Of a DNA stretch of 64,000 bases, positions 1 through 9,001 are shown in pieces. The stretch spans positions 62,001 through 126,000 of the forward strand of contig JAFGJV010000004.1 in assembly GCA_016928955.1 (NCBI GenBank), read 5' to 3'. Positions within the stretch are counted from its first letter, which is position 1. Each line of letters begins with the position of its first letter. A program made the translations under genes and the position numbers. The notes beneath the pieces were generated by a model. The model saw only the letters and a program-made list of their open reading frames with translations, was not told where the DNA came from and searched no databases. The DNA is from Spirochaetales bacterium (GTDB lineage Bacteria > Spirochaetota > Spirochaetia > Treponematales > UBA12059).

Positions 1-1
1 C

Positions 2-952
2 GAGAACCTGGACTCAAACGCCGCGTCCATCGAGCGCCAGCTCAACCGTTTCATATCGTTTGACGGCACGACGGCGTACACGGACAACAACAAGAACTGG
101 CTGGCCCGGCTCAACTATATAGATTTCCTGCGGGACATAGGCAGGCATTTCTCCGTCAACCGCATGCTGTCCTTTGAGGCGTACCGCATGCGCATGGAGA
201 CCGGCCTGTCCTTCATCGAGTTCAATTACCAGCTCCTCCAGAGCTACGACTTCCTGGAGCTGTACCGGCGCCACGGCTGCCGCCTGCAGATAGGCGGTGA
301 CGACCAGTGGGGAAACATCGTGGCGGGCATGGAGCTGATACGCCGCGTTGAGGGCGCCGAGGTGTTTGGCCTGACCTTCCCTTTGGTGACCACCAGCGAC
401 GGCAAGAAGATGGGCAAGACAGAAAAGGGCGCCCTGTTCCTGGACCCGGCCATAACCAGCCCCTACGACTTTTTCCAGTACTGGCGCAACGTTACCGACC
501 AGGACGTAGAACGCTTCCTCCTTATGTTCACCTTCCTGCCCACTGACGAGTGCAAGGCGCTGTCGGAGCCCGGGCGCAACGTCAACGAGGCCAAGGAGCG
601 CCTGGCCTGGGAGCTGACCGCCCTTATCCACGGCAAGGACGAGGCCGACAAGGCCCTGGCCGGCGCCAAGGCGGCCTTCGGGGGCGGCGGCGACCGCAGC
701 GCCATGCCCACGGTCTCGTTGCCGCGCTCCAAGTTCGACGCCGGCTACCCGGTTCTGGATCTGTTCGTTGACGCCGGCCTGTCGTCATCCAAGAGCGAGG
801 CCAGGCGCCTGGTGCAGCAGGGCGGGGCAACCGTGGGCGCCGATATCTGGGCTGACGAGAAGACGCCTGTAGGATCTTCAGCCCTGGACGAGGACGGCGA
901 GCTTATCTTGCGCGCGGGCAAGAAGCGCTATGCGCGGGTGGTTACCGGCTGA
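2..952 (+). CDS. tyrS: Tyrosyl-tRNA synthetase, C-terminal part
   Basis: Charges tRNA-Tyr with tyrosine in the cytoplasm. The reading frame is open from the first bases of the window, so the N-terminal part with the HIGH-type motif lies outside. About 316 residues remain, of roughly 400-420 usual for the family. Visible motifs are the tyrosine pocket stretch GGDDQWGNIVAG and the KMSKS-type loop, present here as KKMGKTEKG, followed by a C-terminal S4-like RNA-binding domain with LSSSKSEARRLVQQGG. Ends at TGA. It is followed by about 185 bases before the next gene, holding only GC-rich inverted segments. The identification is secure; only the start is missing. Confidence 0.96.
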   Translation, partial: ENLDSNAASIERQLNRFISFDGTTAYTDNNKNWLARLNYIDFLRDIGRHFSVNRMLSFEAYRMRMETGLSFIEFNYQLLQSYDFLELYRRHGCRLQIGGDDQWGNIVAGMELIRRVEGAEVFGLTFPLVTTSDGKKMGKTEKGALFLDPAITSPYDFFQYWRNVTDQDVERFLLMFTFLPTDECKALSEPGRNVNEAKERLAWELTALIHGKDEADKALAGAKAAFGGGGDRSAMPTVSLPRSKFDAGYPVLDLFVDAGLSSSKSEARRLVQQGGATVGADIWADEKTPVGSSALDEDGELILRAGKKRYARVVTG

Positions 953-1137
953 GGCGGCTTCGCGGCCTCGCCGCAGCCCGCTTGTAATCAAGGGGCGGGC
1001 GGGATAAGGTTAGTGCGTATCGATGACAGACCCGCGGAGCGCTGTGCCCGCGGGCGTTCCCACAGGCGGGCCGACTTGTTGGCCCCGCGGCCTTTGGCCG
1101 ACCCGCGTCGCCAGCGCATGGCGAGAGGAGGTTGGTC

Positions 1138-1629
1138 ATGAAAAAAACGTTGATGACAGGACTCCTGATCGTGGCCCTGCTCCTGGCTTTGGCCCATCCC
1201 GTGGCCGCCCAGGAAGCCGAGTCCGCGTCCTTGAGGGAGGGCAGGATCGGGGCGGGAGCCTATTTCAGCCTTGGCCGCCTTTTGGACGACCCGGTGGCCA
1301 TAGCCGGGGCGGCGTTTGAGTACGGCGTGGTGGACCGCTCGACCCTGGGAATCGGCTACGCGTATCTGGACGGCTACCTTATGCAGGCAGACTGCCTGGA
1401 GGCGTACGCCAGGGTGTATGTTCTCAACGGGGCGCTGGGCCTGTATCTCAGACCGTCCATCTTGATCATAGGCTGGGGAACGGAAACCATGGACGCCGTG
1501 TTCGACCTGGGCGCAGGAATAGAGTGGCAAAGCCCCTGGCTTGTGTACGCGGCTGTGCAGGCAACGGTCCTCTTCCAGAACGACGGGCGCGGCTATATGG
1601 TGGGCGCCTGCCTGGGGCTTAGGCTGTGA
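1138..1629 (+). CDS. Small exported protein of unknown function
   Basis: 163 residues. I chose ATG 1138 because GAGAGGAGG lies just upstream with good spacing; a TTG two codons earlier is possible. Residues 1-23 form a clean signal peptide (MKKTLMTG, hydrophobic core, cut near AAQEAES). The rest is glycine- and aromatic-rich with alternating hydrophobic stretches such as GAGAYFSLGRLLDDP, which resembles a small outer-membrane beta-barrel or surface protein, but I recognise no family. Its TGA overlaps the GTG of the next gene (GTGA), so the two are probably co-translated. Confidence 0.72.
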   Translation: MKKTLMTGLLIVALLLALAHPVAAQEAESASLREGRIGAGAYFSLGRLLDDPVAIAGAAFEYGVVDRSTLGIGYAYLDGYLMQADCLEAYARVYVLNGALGLYLRPSILIIGWGTETMDAVFDLGAGIEWQSPWLVYAAVQATVLFQNDGRGYMVGACLGLRL

Positions 1630-2630
1630 GCAGAAAGGCCCTCTTCCTGGGCGGCACGGGTAATCTGTCGCGGGACGCCGCCCTGCGGGCCTTGGACGAG
1701 GGCTGGGAACTGTGGCTTGCCAACCGGGGTACATCAAACCGGGACGTGGCCGGCGCGCGGACGTTGAGCGTTGACGCCAGGGACTCAGACGCTCTCAGGC
1801 AGGCACTCAAGGATGGCGCCTGGGACTCCGTTGTCGATTTCATATCCTACCAGCCTGCCCATGTGCGCGCCGTGCTTGGCGCCCTGGGGAACGTCGGCCA
1901 GTACGTGTTCATATCCAGCGCGTCCTGCTACCACAAACCGCCGCTGGGCGGTCCGATTCGGGAAGACACGCCCCTGGCCAACCCGTTCTGGGCGTACTCT
2001 CGGGATAAAATCCGGTGTGAGGAAGCGCTCAACGCCTACGCGCGCGCGCCAGGCTCAGTTCCGGTCACCGTGGTGCGCCCCTCGCACACGTACGGAGAAA
2101 CCTGGATACCTTCCATCTTCGGTTCGGCCAGTTTTGCCGCTGCGGCGCGGCTCCTGGCAGGCAAGCCCATGCTGGTGCACGGTGACGGAACGGCCCGTTG
2201 GACGCTCACCCACGCGCGCGATTTTGCCGTGGGACTGGTGGGCGTCATGGGCAACAACGGGGCCCATGGCCAGGCCGTGCACATAACGGGCGACAGCGCC
2301 CCTACCTGGACGGATATATATAGGACCCTGGGCAGGCTCCTGGGCGCAGAGGCAAGCTTTGCCTTTGTGCCGGCTGATTTTATAGCCGAGCAGGATCCGG
2401 GCTTTGCCGAGCGCTTGCTTGGCGACAAGGGCTGGGACACGGTTTTTGACAACACAAAACTCAAGGCCCTGGTGCCTGGCTTTTCAAGTTCCGTCACCCT
2501 GGAACAAGGATTGGCGGAATCCCTGGCCTACTACCGGGCTCATCCCGAGCTGATGGTGGGCGACCCCGGTCTGGATGTGCGCCTGGACGCTGTCATTGCT
2601 GCGTGGCGTTCCGCTTTGGCCCGAGGGTAA
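1626..2630 (+). CDS. NAD-dependent epimerase/dehydratase (extended SDR)
   Basis: 334 residues, cytoplasmic. The N-terminus carries the Rossmann nucleotide-binding glycine motif GGTGNLS, then ISSASCYHKPP and the SDR pair Y...K in YSRDKIRCEEAL. The later RWTLTHARDFAVGL stretch is typical of sugar-nucleotide epimerase-like SDR proteins of the CSP41/isoflavone-reductase-like type. The substrate cannot be read from the sequence. It starts at GTG overlapping the stop of the exported protein upstream. Its last 38 bases overlap the end of the convergent histidine kinase gene, which is unusual for two apparently intact genes. Confidence 0.85.
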   Translation: MSRKALFLGGTGNLSRDAALRALDEGWELWLANRGTSNRDVAGARTLSVDARDSDALRQALKDGAWDSVVDFISYQPAHVRAVLGALGNVGQYVFISSASCYHKPPLGGPIREDTPLANPFWAYSRDKIRCEEALNAYARAPGSVPVTVVRPSHTYGETWIPSIFGSASFAAAARLLAGKPMLVHGDGTARWTLTHARDFAVGLVGVMGNNGAHGQAVHITGDSAPTWTDIYRTLGRLLGAEASFAFVPADFIAEQDPGFAERLLGDKGWDTVFDNTKLKALVPGFSSSVTLEQGLAESLAYYRAHPELMVGDPGLDVRLDAVIAAWRSALARG

Positions 2631-4365
2631 ACGTCCATGTGGTGCCGCCTTCCCGGCTGATAGCCCAGCTGGCGCCAACCTGGCTGGACAGGGACACGAT
2701 CAACTGCATGCCCAGCGAATCCGACGTAGCCGGATCAATGGATTCCGGGAGGCCTGGCCCGTTGTCGCTGAGCACCATGCACAGGCCCCTGTCGTCCGTG
2801 GGGCGTATGGCCACGCCCAGGACGGGGTCTCTATCGTTGTCGGGGAACGCGTATTTCACCGAATTGGTCAGCACCTCGTTGATGATCAGGCCGCAGGGTA
2901 TGGCCACGTCTATGTCCACGCGCACAGGCTCGAGGTCCAGGTTGAGCGACGGCTCCCGTCCGTTCGTGGTGTAGGACGACACGAGCCACTGCACGATGGT
3001 GCGCGTGTAGTCCGACAGGTCCACGTGGGAAAGGTCGCCGGCCTCGTACAGAAGCTCGTGGATGGTGGCCATCACGCGTATGCGGTCTATCGAATCTGAG
3101 AACAGAGCGTCGCCGTCCGGCATGCCAGACGAGCGCAGGGTCAAGAGACTGACCACCAGCTGGAAGTTGTTCTTGACCCGGTGGTGGATTTCCTTGAGGA
3201 GGATCTCCTTTTCCTCAAGCGACGCGGCCAGCCGTTTGGCGTTTTCCGAGCGCTCGAGCTCCCGGGCGCGCACCAGTTCGGCCATGTTGTCCAGCGCGGC
3301 CGCTATGCGCCCGAGGTCCGAGTGGTCGTCTGGCAGATCCACCCGTGCGTCCAGCTGGCCTGAGCCTATGCGGGCCGTCGTGTCCAGGATCTTGGTCAGC
3401 CTGCGGCCGAACATGCGGTCCGTCAACACGCTCGAGAGGAACAGGGCAAAGGCGGCTACCACGACCATGATGACTATGTTCCGTGTCAGCTGGGTCCGGC
3501 TCCTTGCCAGGATGTTGTCCAATGCGGAGGCGTACACAATATACATATACGGAAACTCGTCGCCGGGCAGGGTGAGGGCGCGGAAGGCGAAAAAGCGCTT
3601 GATGCCGTCTGAGCCTTCTTCAATGAAGGTGCCGGACCCGCCGGAATTTTTGAGGATTTCCCAGACGCTGGCCTTGATGGGCTCCCCAACGGGATTGCTG
3701 TCCTTGGGCGGGTAGTGGTAGAGGCGTATGCCGTGGTAGTCGGTCAAGCCAAGAAAGGCGTTCGGCTCCAGCCTGATGGTTTCGAACAAGGCAGAATAGG
3801 ACTTGAGCTTGTATACGGCCGTCTGGACGCCCCAGAGGGTGCCGTCGGACTTGAACAGGGGCATGGCAAAGGGCATGGCCGGTTCGCTGAGCACGCGGCC
3901 TATGGTGAACTGGCCGCTGGCAAAACGCCCCGTGTCCACGGCGCGCTTGATGTGAAGCCGGTCAGACAGGTCCTCGCCGGGAGTGAGGAGGGACGACGCA
4001 ACAACGATGCCCCGCGTGTCAGTAGCCGTGAAGTTCAGGTATTCGGGATACTCGGTATGGACGGCTTTGAGAACCTCATCCATGTGCGCCGTGTCCGCGG
4101 TCCGGAAGGCGGGGAACGACGCGAGCGTGGACAGGAGCTGCTGGGTGGCATCGGTAGCCCTGGACTGCAGTTCGGCCAGGGTCTCCACCTGCCTGACTAT
4201 CTCGGCGCGGGCCTGGTCTGCCACGTCCCGGCTGCGTTCAACGCCGGTCAGCACGATGATGACCAAGGCCGGCGCCATGGACAGGAGCACGCTGATGAGG
4301 AGGGCGCCGCGCACGGACGGCACAAAGTGGCGGGTGGCGCGGGTAGCTGGCGCTGACTTTCTCAT
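2593..4365 (-). CDS. Membrane sensor histidine kinase, Cache-HAMP-HisKA_2
   Basis: 590 residues. Order: transmembrane helix near residues 20-42, an extracytoplasmic sensor of about 240 residues resembling a double Cache domain, a second transmembrane helix near 290-315, a HAMP linker, then the HisKA_2 dimerisation box with EIHHRVKNNFQLVVSLL, whose paired histidines hold the phosphoacceptor. The HATPase domain follows with the N box INEVLTNSVKYAF and G box DNGPGLPE. No response regulator lies next to it, so the partner is unknown; kinases of this class often feed general stress or single-domain regulators. It overlaps the convergent epimerase gene tail to tail. Confidence 0.93.
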   Translation of the reverse strand: MRKSAPATRATRHFVPSVRGALLISVLLSMAPALVIIVLTGVERSRDVADQARAEIVRQVETLAELQSRATDATQQLLSTLASFPAFRTADTAHMDEVLKAVHTEYPEYLNFTATDTRGIVVASSLLTPGEDLSDRLHIKRAVDTGRFASGQFTIGRVLSEPAMPFAMPLFKSDGTLWGVQTAVYKLKSYSALFETIRLEPNAFLGLTDYHGIRLYHYPPKDSNPVGEPIKASVWEILKNSGGSGTFIEEGSDGIKRFFAFRALTLPGDEFPYMYIVYASALDNILARSRTQLTRNIVIMVVVAAFALFLSSVLTDRMFGRRLTKILDTTARIGSGQLDARVDLPDDHSDLGRIAAALDNMAELVRARELERSENAKRLAASLEEKEILLKEIHHRVKNNFQLVVSLLTLRSSGMPDGDALFSDSIDRIRVMATIHELLYEAGDLSHVDLSDYTRTIVQWLVSSYTTNGREPSLNLDLEPVRVDIDVAIPCGLIINEVLTNSVKYAFPDNDRDPVLGVAIRPTDDRGLCMVLSDNGPGLPESIDPATSDSLGMQLIVSLSSQVGASWAISREGGTTWTFTLGPKRNATQQ

Positions 4366-4388
4366 GCTCGTTGGACTGTCCTCTTCCG

Positions 4389-4411
4389 TCCATGGCTGTC
4401 TCAGCCATGGA
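4389..4411. repeat. Perfect 10-bp inverted repeat between divergent genes
   Basis: TCCATGGCTG, then TCT, then CAGCCATGGA. It sits in the 159-base gap between the divergent histidine kinase and CapA-like genes, just upstream of the kinase start. It could be an operator or an RNA hairpin in the kinase leader. A second weaker hairpin (CCGCAAG with CTTGCGG) lies at 4448-4471. Confidence 0.5.
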
Positions 4412-4524
4412 ATCTGTGCCTCAAAGTATCGCCGATGGCGAAAAAAGCCGCAAGCTCGTTTTGCCTTGCGGGTGCTTAAAAAACATCAGTTTCATGGCTT
4501 CCGCCAGGTACTTGCATAGGACCT

Positions 4525-6018
4525 GTGTTCCGGCCTACCGTGCCTGCCATGCTCCGTCTTTCCACGGCTGTGCGCCGCATACGATTCACACGTGCACGCG
4601 CCCTTGTTTTCTCGGCTTTTGCCGCGCTCATGGTGTCATCCTGCGGGCAGGGCCTGGCCCTGGATACGCAGGGCATGGACCCGGAACTGGCCGACTGGCT
4701 TGAGCGCGGTCTCTTTGCTTCCACATCGGAAGGGGGAGCCGGATTGCGCCGGGAACGGGAAGGCGCTCGCTACACCCTTGCGATTGCTGACGGGAACACG
4801 CGCGGAACTACGGCGTGGCTGGTGGGCCGTACCTGGCAGGTTCCGGTAGCCGATTACTTGTCGGGACGCGTGTCCGTAACGCTGGACGAGTGCTTGGACG
4901 GCAGCCTGGCTCTGGCTGAATGGGATGCCATTCCGGACGGCATGCTGGGGCTGGCCGTGGACGGTCTGTATCCAGGCGATCCTGGCTATCCCCTGGTCAA
5001 GGAAACCTGGCTGGAGCTCAGGGGAGACGGTAACGGCGTAAGCCTGGTAGCCGACAAACTGGATGCCGTCCTCCGCGAGATGGCAGTGCCAACAGCCCCG
5101 GACCTTGTGTGGGTGGCGGCCGTGGGGGATCTGATGCTTGAGCGCGGCGTTGGCCGACTGTTAGCGCATGAGGGCCCGCAGGCTGTTTTTGGCGGGGCGG
5201 CGGACATGCTGGCGGCCGCAGACCTGGCCGTGGCCAACCTGGAGGGAGCCCTCAGCGCGAGGGGTACGCCCGAGAACAAGGCGTACACCTTCAGGTCGGA
5301 TCCGGCATACGCGGCCAGCCTGGCAACGGCCGGCTTTGACGCCCTTCTGGTGGCCAACAACCACGCCTGGGACTGGGGACAGGTCGCCTTTCTGGATACC
5401 CTGGACCACATACGGGCGGCGGGCATGGTCCCCCTGGGCGCTGGGAGGAATCTTGCTGAAGCCGCATGCCCGGCCGAGTATGTGGTCGGTGACCGTACTG
5501 TGCGGCTATACGGCATAGCGTCCTATCCGGTAGAGACACGTGGTTGGGACGGTTCGCGGGTGGCGGCAGGAGCTGACACACCGGGCATTGCGTGGGCCGC
5601 GTCGGGCGGAGCGGACGCCATCAAGGCTGCGTTTTCGCCAGAAGCCCTAGATATAGTGTTCTTCCACGGCGGCGGCGAGTGGACCACAGGCCCGGACAGA
5701 CATACCATGGAACGGTACCGCGGCCTTGTAGACGCGGGAGCGGACGCGGTCGTGGGATCGCACCCGCACGTGGTGCACGGCATGGAACTGCGCGGGGGAA
5801 AACCCATCCTCTGGTCCGTGGGCAATTTCGCCTTCGCGGGCATGCAAGGCACGCCGGGCGGGCAGGACGGCCTCTTGGCGCTGATGGGCTTTGCCGGGGG
5901 GCGGCTCCTGTTTCTTCGGCCTCACGCCCTGCGGTTGGACGGACCCCGCGTCGACCGTGCGGACGATGCAGCCCTGGAAACGTTTTGGCTACGGTCCAGG
6001 GCGCTTGCCGGAGGCTAA
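4525..6018 (+). CDS. CapA/PgsA-type metallophosphatase-like lipoprotein
   Basis: 497 residues from GTG 4525; ATG 4549 is an equally possible start, and neither has a good ribosome site. The N-terminus is basic then hydrophobic and ends in the lipobox VSSC, so it is a probable lipoprotein. The C-terminal ~300 residues are a PGA_cap/CapA domain: VAAVGDLMLERGVGR, VANLEGALS, VANNHAWDWG, FHGGGEW, DAVVGSHPHVVHGME and SVGNFAF. These are the metal-ligand motifs of the calcineurin-like fold. In Bacillus the family acts in poly-gamma-glutamate synthesis; in spirochaetes its role is not established. The N-terminal ~190 residues are specific to this protein. Convergent with the ABC-F gene downstream. Confidence 0.9.
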   Translation: MFRPTVPAMLRLSTAVRRIRFTRARALVFSAFAALMVSSCGQGLALDTQGMDPELADWLERGLFASTSEGGAGLRREREGARYTLAIADGNTRGTTAWLVGRTWQVPVADYLSGRVSVTLDECLDGSLALAEWDAIPDGMLGLAVDGLYPGDPGYPLVKETWLELRGDGNGVSLVADKLDAVLREMAVPTAPDLVWVAAVGDLMLERGVGRLLAHEGPQAVFGGAADMLAAADLAVANLEGALSARGTPENKAYTFRSDPAYAASLATAGFDALLVANNHAWDWGQVAFLDTLDHIRAAGMVPLGAGRNLAEAACPAEYVVGDRTVRLYGIASYPVETRGWDGSRVAAGADTPGIAWAASGGADAIKAAFSPEALDIVFFHGGGEWTTGPDRHTMERYRGLVDAGADAVVGSHPHVVHGMELRGGKPILWSVGNFAFAGMQGTPGGQDGLLALMGFAGGRLLFLRPHALRLDGPRVDRADDAALETFWLRSRALAGG

Positions 6019-6057
6019 CAGCTTGCCGGCAAAGCCTGATGCTGTGCCAGACGCCCG

Positions 6058-7692
6058 CTAAATCTCGGCTATCACGTGGCCGTGGTACAGTTCGTCGCGC
6101 AGAACCTTGACCTGCTCGTCGCGCAGGTAGTCGTCAAAGCTCATCATGCGGTCTATCACGCCGCCGGGACACAGCTCGACGATGCGGTTGGCTATCGAGG
6201 TGACGAACTCGTGGTCGTGGCTGGTGAACAGAACGACGCCCGGAAACTCGATAAGGCCGTTGTTCAGGGCGGTGATGGCCTCAAGGTCCAGGTGGTTGGT
6301 CGGCTCGTCCAGGATAAGGCAGTTGGCGCTCTGGAGCATCATGCGCGACAGGAGGCAGCGGACTTTCTCGCCGCCTGACAGGACGCGCACGGGCTTAAGA
6401 GCCTCGTCGCCGGAGAACAGCATGCGGCCCAGGAAGCTGCGGATGTACGTCTCGTCGTCGCTCGTGGTCCAGCGCTTGAGCCACTCGACGATGGAGTCGT
6501 CGTTGTCAAAGAGCTCGGCGTTTTCCTTGGGAAAGTATGACGAACTCATGGTCTGTCCCCAGTAGAACTCGCCTTCGTAGTCTTTGTCCTCTCCTGCCAG
6601 GATCCGGAACAAGGCTGTTTTGGACAGATGCTCGCGGCCCACAAAGGCCACTTTGTCTCCGCGGTTCACCATCAGGTCCAGGCCGGACAGCAGGGTTTTC
6701 CCGTCCACCGCCTTGCTCAGGTTCTGGATGCGCAGGACGTTGTTGCCCGGATCGCGCTCGGGCTTGAAACCCACCCAGGGAAAGCGGCGGCTGGTGGGCT
6801 GGAGCTCGTCAACCTCGAGCTTCTCAAGGACTTTCTTGCGGCTGGTGGCCTGCCTGCTTTTGGACGCGTTGGACGCAAAGCGCTGGATGAATTCCTTGAG
6901 GTCTTTGACCTTCTCGTCGCGACGCTTTTTCTCGTCCTTCATCTGCTGCTGGAGCATGCGGCTGACCTTGTACCAGAAATCGTAGTTGCCCGGGTACATG
7001 CGTATGTGACCGTAGTCTATGTCGCAGGTGTGCGTGCATACGGCGTTGAGGAAATGCCGGTCGTGGGACACCACGATGACGATGTTGGGGAAATCTATCA
7101 GGAAATCCTCCAGCCAGGATATGCTGTCAAGGTCCAGGCCGTTGGTAGGCTCGTCCAAGAGGAGGATGTCGGGGTTGCCGAACAGGGCGCGGGCCAGAAG
7201 CGCGCGTACCTTGACCGACTCGGACACTTCCTTCATGAGCTTCTCGTGGTCGCTTTCGGTCACGCCCAGGCCGGACAGCAGGATGGATGCCTGGGCCTCG
7301 GCTTCCCAGCCGCCCATTTCCGCGAACTCGCCCTCAAGCTCGCTTGCCCGCAGGCCGTCAGCCTCGGTGAAGTCGGCCTTCTCGTAGATGGCCTCGCGTT
7401 CCTTCATGATGGAGTACAGCTTGGGATAGCCGGATACCACCACGTCCAGGATCCTGTGCTCCTCAAAGGCAAAATGGTCCTGGGACAGGACGGCCATGCG
7501 GAGCTGGGGCGGGTAGGTGATCTCTCCCCGGTCAACCTCAAGCTCGCCGGACAGGAGCTTAAGAAAGGTGGATTTTCCCGCGCCGTTGGCGCCTATGATG
7601 CCGTAGCAGTTGCCCGGCGTGAACTTAAGGCTTACGTCCTTGAAGAGGACGCGCTCGCCAAAGCCGAGAGCCACGTCTATGACATTGATCAT
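6058..7692 (-). CDS. ABC-F family ATPase (YbiT/EttA-like)
   Basis: 544 residues from ATG 7692, chosen because AAGGAT lies upstream and homology begins at MINVIDVALGFGER. Two ATP-binding cassettes without membrane segments: Walker A IIGANGAGKST with Walker B ILLLDEPTNGLDLDS in the first half, and a diverged second cassette with GREHLSKTALFR in place of Walker A, signature VLSGGEKVRC and CLILDEPTNHLDLEA. A charged helical linker between them (MLQQQMKDEKKRRDEKVKD) is the typical ABC-F arm. The family acts on the ribosome as translation factors. The length and motifs fit the YbiT subgroup. The degenerate second Walker A is notable. Confidence 0.93.
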   Translation of the reverse strand: MINVIDVALGFGERVLFKDVSLKFTPGNCYGIIGANGAGKSTFLKLLSGELEVDRGEITYPPQLRMAVLSQDHFAFEEHRILDVVVSGYPKLYSIMKEREAIYEKADFTEADGLRASELEGEFAEMGGWEAEAQASILLSGLGVTESDHEKLMKEVSESVKVRALLARALFGNPDILLLDEPTNGLDLDSISWLEDFLIDFPNIVIVVSHDRHFLNAVCTHTCDIDYGHIRMYPGNYDFWYKVSRMLQQQMKDEKKRRDEKVKDLKEFIQRFASNASKSRQATSRKKVLEKLEVDELQPTSRRFPWVGFKPERDPGNNVLRIQNLSKAVDGKTLLSGLDLMVNRGDKVAFVGREHLSKTALFRILAGEDKDYEGEFYWGQTMSSSYFPKENAELFDNDDSIVEWLKRWTTSDDETYIRSFLGRMLFSGDEALKPVRVLSGGEKVRCLLSRMMLQSANCLILDEPTNHLDLEAITALNNGLIEFPGVVLFTSHDHEFVTSIANRIVELCPGGVIDRMMSFDDYLRDEQVKVLRDELYHGHVIAEI

Positions 7693-7733
7693 TGCGGTAT
7701 CCTTGAGGGCGGTATGTCGGGGTTCAGCCGCGG

Positions 7734-7762
7734 ATAATGGCATAAAACCGCAAAAAACGCAA
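7734..7762 (-). promoter_or_regulatory. Possible sigma70 promoter of the ABC-F gene
   Basis: On the minus strand TTGCGT is followed after 17 bases by CATTAT, about 40 bases upstream of the ABC-F start. Moderate match only. Confidence 0.4.
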
Positions 7763-7837
7763 TAAGACACAGGGGGGACAGCCAGAAATCATACTCCGCT
7801 GGGCGCATGGCGGCCGGTATTGCTTGGCCCGAACGCG

Positions 7838-8923
7838 TCAAGGCGACGACAATGCGGCTTCACCCAGCTCTTTGGCCAGAAGCTCCTTGACCGTCAGTTT
7901 GGCAGAGCGCGCGCGCCGCGCGCAGTCCACCATGCTGGCCACAAATTCTGTCAGGCTGCCGGCCGACTTTTCCTCGAACCAGCGACGGTAGAGGGACAGG
8001 TCCTCCTCGTACAGGCGGTACAGGTCCAGGTAGGCGTTGTTGATACCCGCCATGTCGAAGCCAGAGTATGCCTGGTTGGAAAACAGATCGGGCGCCACTT
8101 CCTTGAAACGCCCGGCGCGCTCCTGGATGACAAGCTCCTTCTCTGCCAGTTTTTCTTCCCTGGACAGGTCCTCTCGGCTGTACACGGCATCCAGCAAGGA
8201 AGCCGTTTCCTTAAGGTAGTCGGCAAAAAGCCTTGCGTCCGCGGATCGTTCCAGGCGTCGCCTCAGCTGTGGAGAGCCGGGGCCATACCGGTCCTCAAGA
8301 AACGCCTCGGCGGCCACGCGCCCCACAAAGGTGGCGAATTCCTCGTTGAACTGGTCCTGGCCTTTGACAAACAGGGTGGCGTGGGCAGATTCGTGGAGTA
8401 TGATCTCAGCCAGCACGTCCTCGTCGTAATCAAGCATGAAGGAGTACAGCGGGTCTCGGAAAAAGCCCAGGCTCGAAAAGGCGTCCACCTTGCGTATGAT
8501 GACGTCCAGGCCGGCTTCCTTGAGCCGCCTGGCTTCCTCCTCGGCGTCTTCCCGGTCATAGAAGCCGCGGTAGGGCAGGTTCCCGAGGAGGGGGTATTTC
8601 CAGTAATGCCGGGAGAAGGCGTCGGACGCGCAGGCGGACACCACGTCGGCCACGTAGTCCTGGTCCAGCGTAACGTAGCTGGTGTAGTTCTTGGTCGGCG
8701 TGAGGCCGACGCGCTCGGTGCCGAACGAGCGTATGTCGTTGACCAGGGCCAGGAAATCCCGCAGGCGCTGGTCCGTGTCAGGATCGGCCGATAGCTTGGC
8801 CGTGCTCTTTGCGCCGGCGCGCTCGGACAGGTAGCGTCCGCCCTGCTTGGTATACCAGCACGACGCGCTTGCCATGCACAGGCAGCATGCGAGCACGAGC
8901 GTCGCTTTGCGTCTCTTGATCAT
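7838..8923 (-). CDS. Putative zinc aminopeptidase lipoprotein (PF10023-like)
   Basis: 361 residues from ATG 8923. The signal sequence MIKRRKATLVLACC... ends in ASASC, a spirochaete-type lipobox, so the mature protein is probably lipid-anchored in the periplasm or on the surface. The zinc motif HESAH (HEXXH) occurs in AEIILHESAHATLFVKG, followed by NEEFATFVG, which supplies the downstream glutamate ligand. This matches the predicted aminopeptidase family PF10023. In-frame codons reach further upstream to 9322, but that stretch runs antisense to the amidohydrolase gene and is not used. Transcription probably starts from the extended -10 box just ahead of the ATG. Confidence 0.88.
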   Translation of the reverse strand: MIKRRKATLVLACCLCMASASCWYTKQGGRYLSERAGAKSTAKLSADPDTDQRLRDFLALVNDIRSFGTERVGLTPTKNYTSYVTLDQDYVADVVSACASDAFSRHYWKYPLLGNLPYRGFYDREDAEEEARRLKEAGLDVIIRKVDAFSSLGFFRDPLYSFMLDYDEDVLAEIILHESAHATLFVKGQDQFNEEFATFVGRVAAEAFLEDRYGPGSPQLRRRLERSADARLFADYLKETASLLDAVYSREDLSREEKLAEKELVIQERAGRFKEVAPDLFSNQAYSGFDMAGINNAYLDLYRLYEEDLSLYRRWFEEKSAGSLTEFVASMVDCARRARSAKLTVKELLAKELGEAALSSP

Positions 8924-8930
8924 GGAGCCC

Positions 8931-8939
8931 AGTATAGCA
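8931..8939 (-). promoter_or_regulatory. Extended -10 element, probably leaderless
   Basis: On the minus strand TGCTATACT ends 7 bases before ATG 8923. No -35 match is visible, consistent with the extended -10 type. There is no ribosome site between the box and the start codon. Confidence 0.5.
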
Positions 8940-8963
8940 TGGACAGGCCTTGGCTGGGGGCGC

Positions 8964-8993
8964 TTGCCGCCGCGGCCGTGAGGGGCGTACAAT
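8964..8993 (+). promoter_or_regulatory. Promoter of the amidohydrolase gene
   Basis: TTGCCG, 18 bases, TACAAT. The -10 box ends 8 bases before ATG 9002, so the transcript would begin at or next to the start codon. This argues against the in-frame ATG at 8939, which lies upstream of the promoter. Confidence 0.6.
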
Positions 8994-9001
8994 TGCCCAC
9001 C

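Noticed and set aside
977..1001. Terminator after tyrS
   Set aside because: The inverted GCCCGC/GCGGGC segment has a bulged stem and no T tract.
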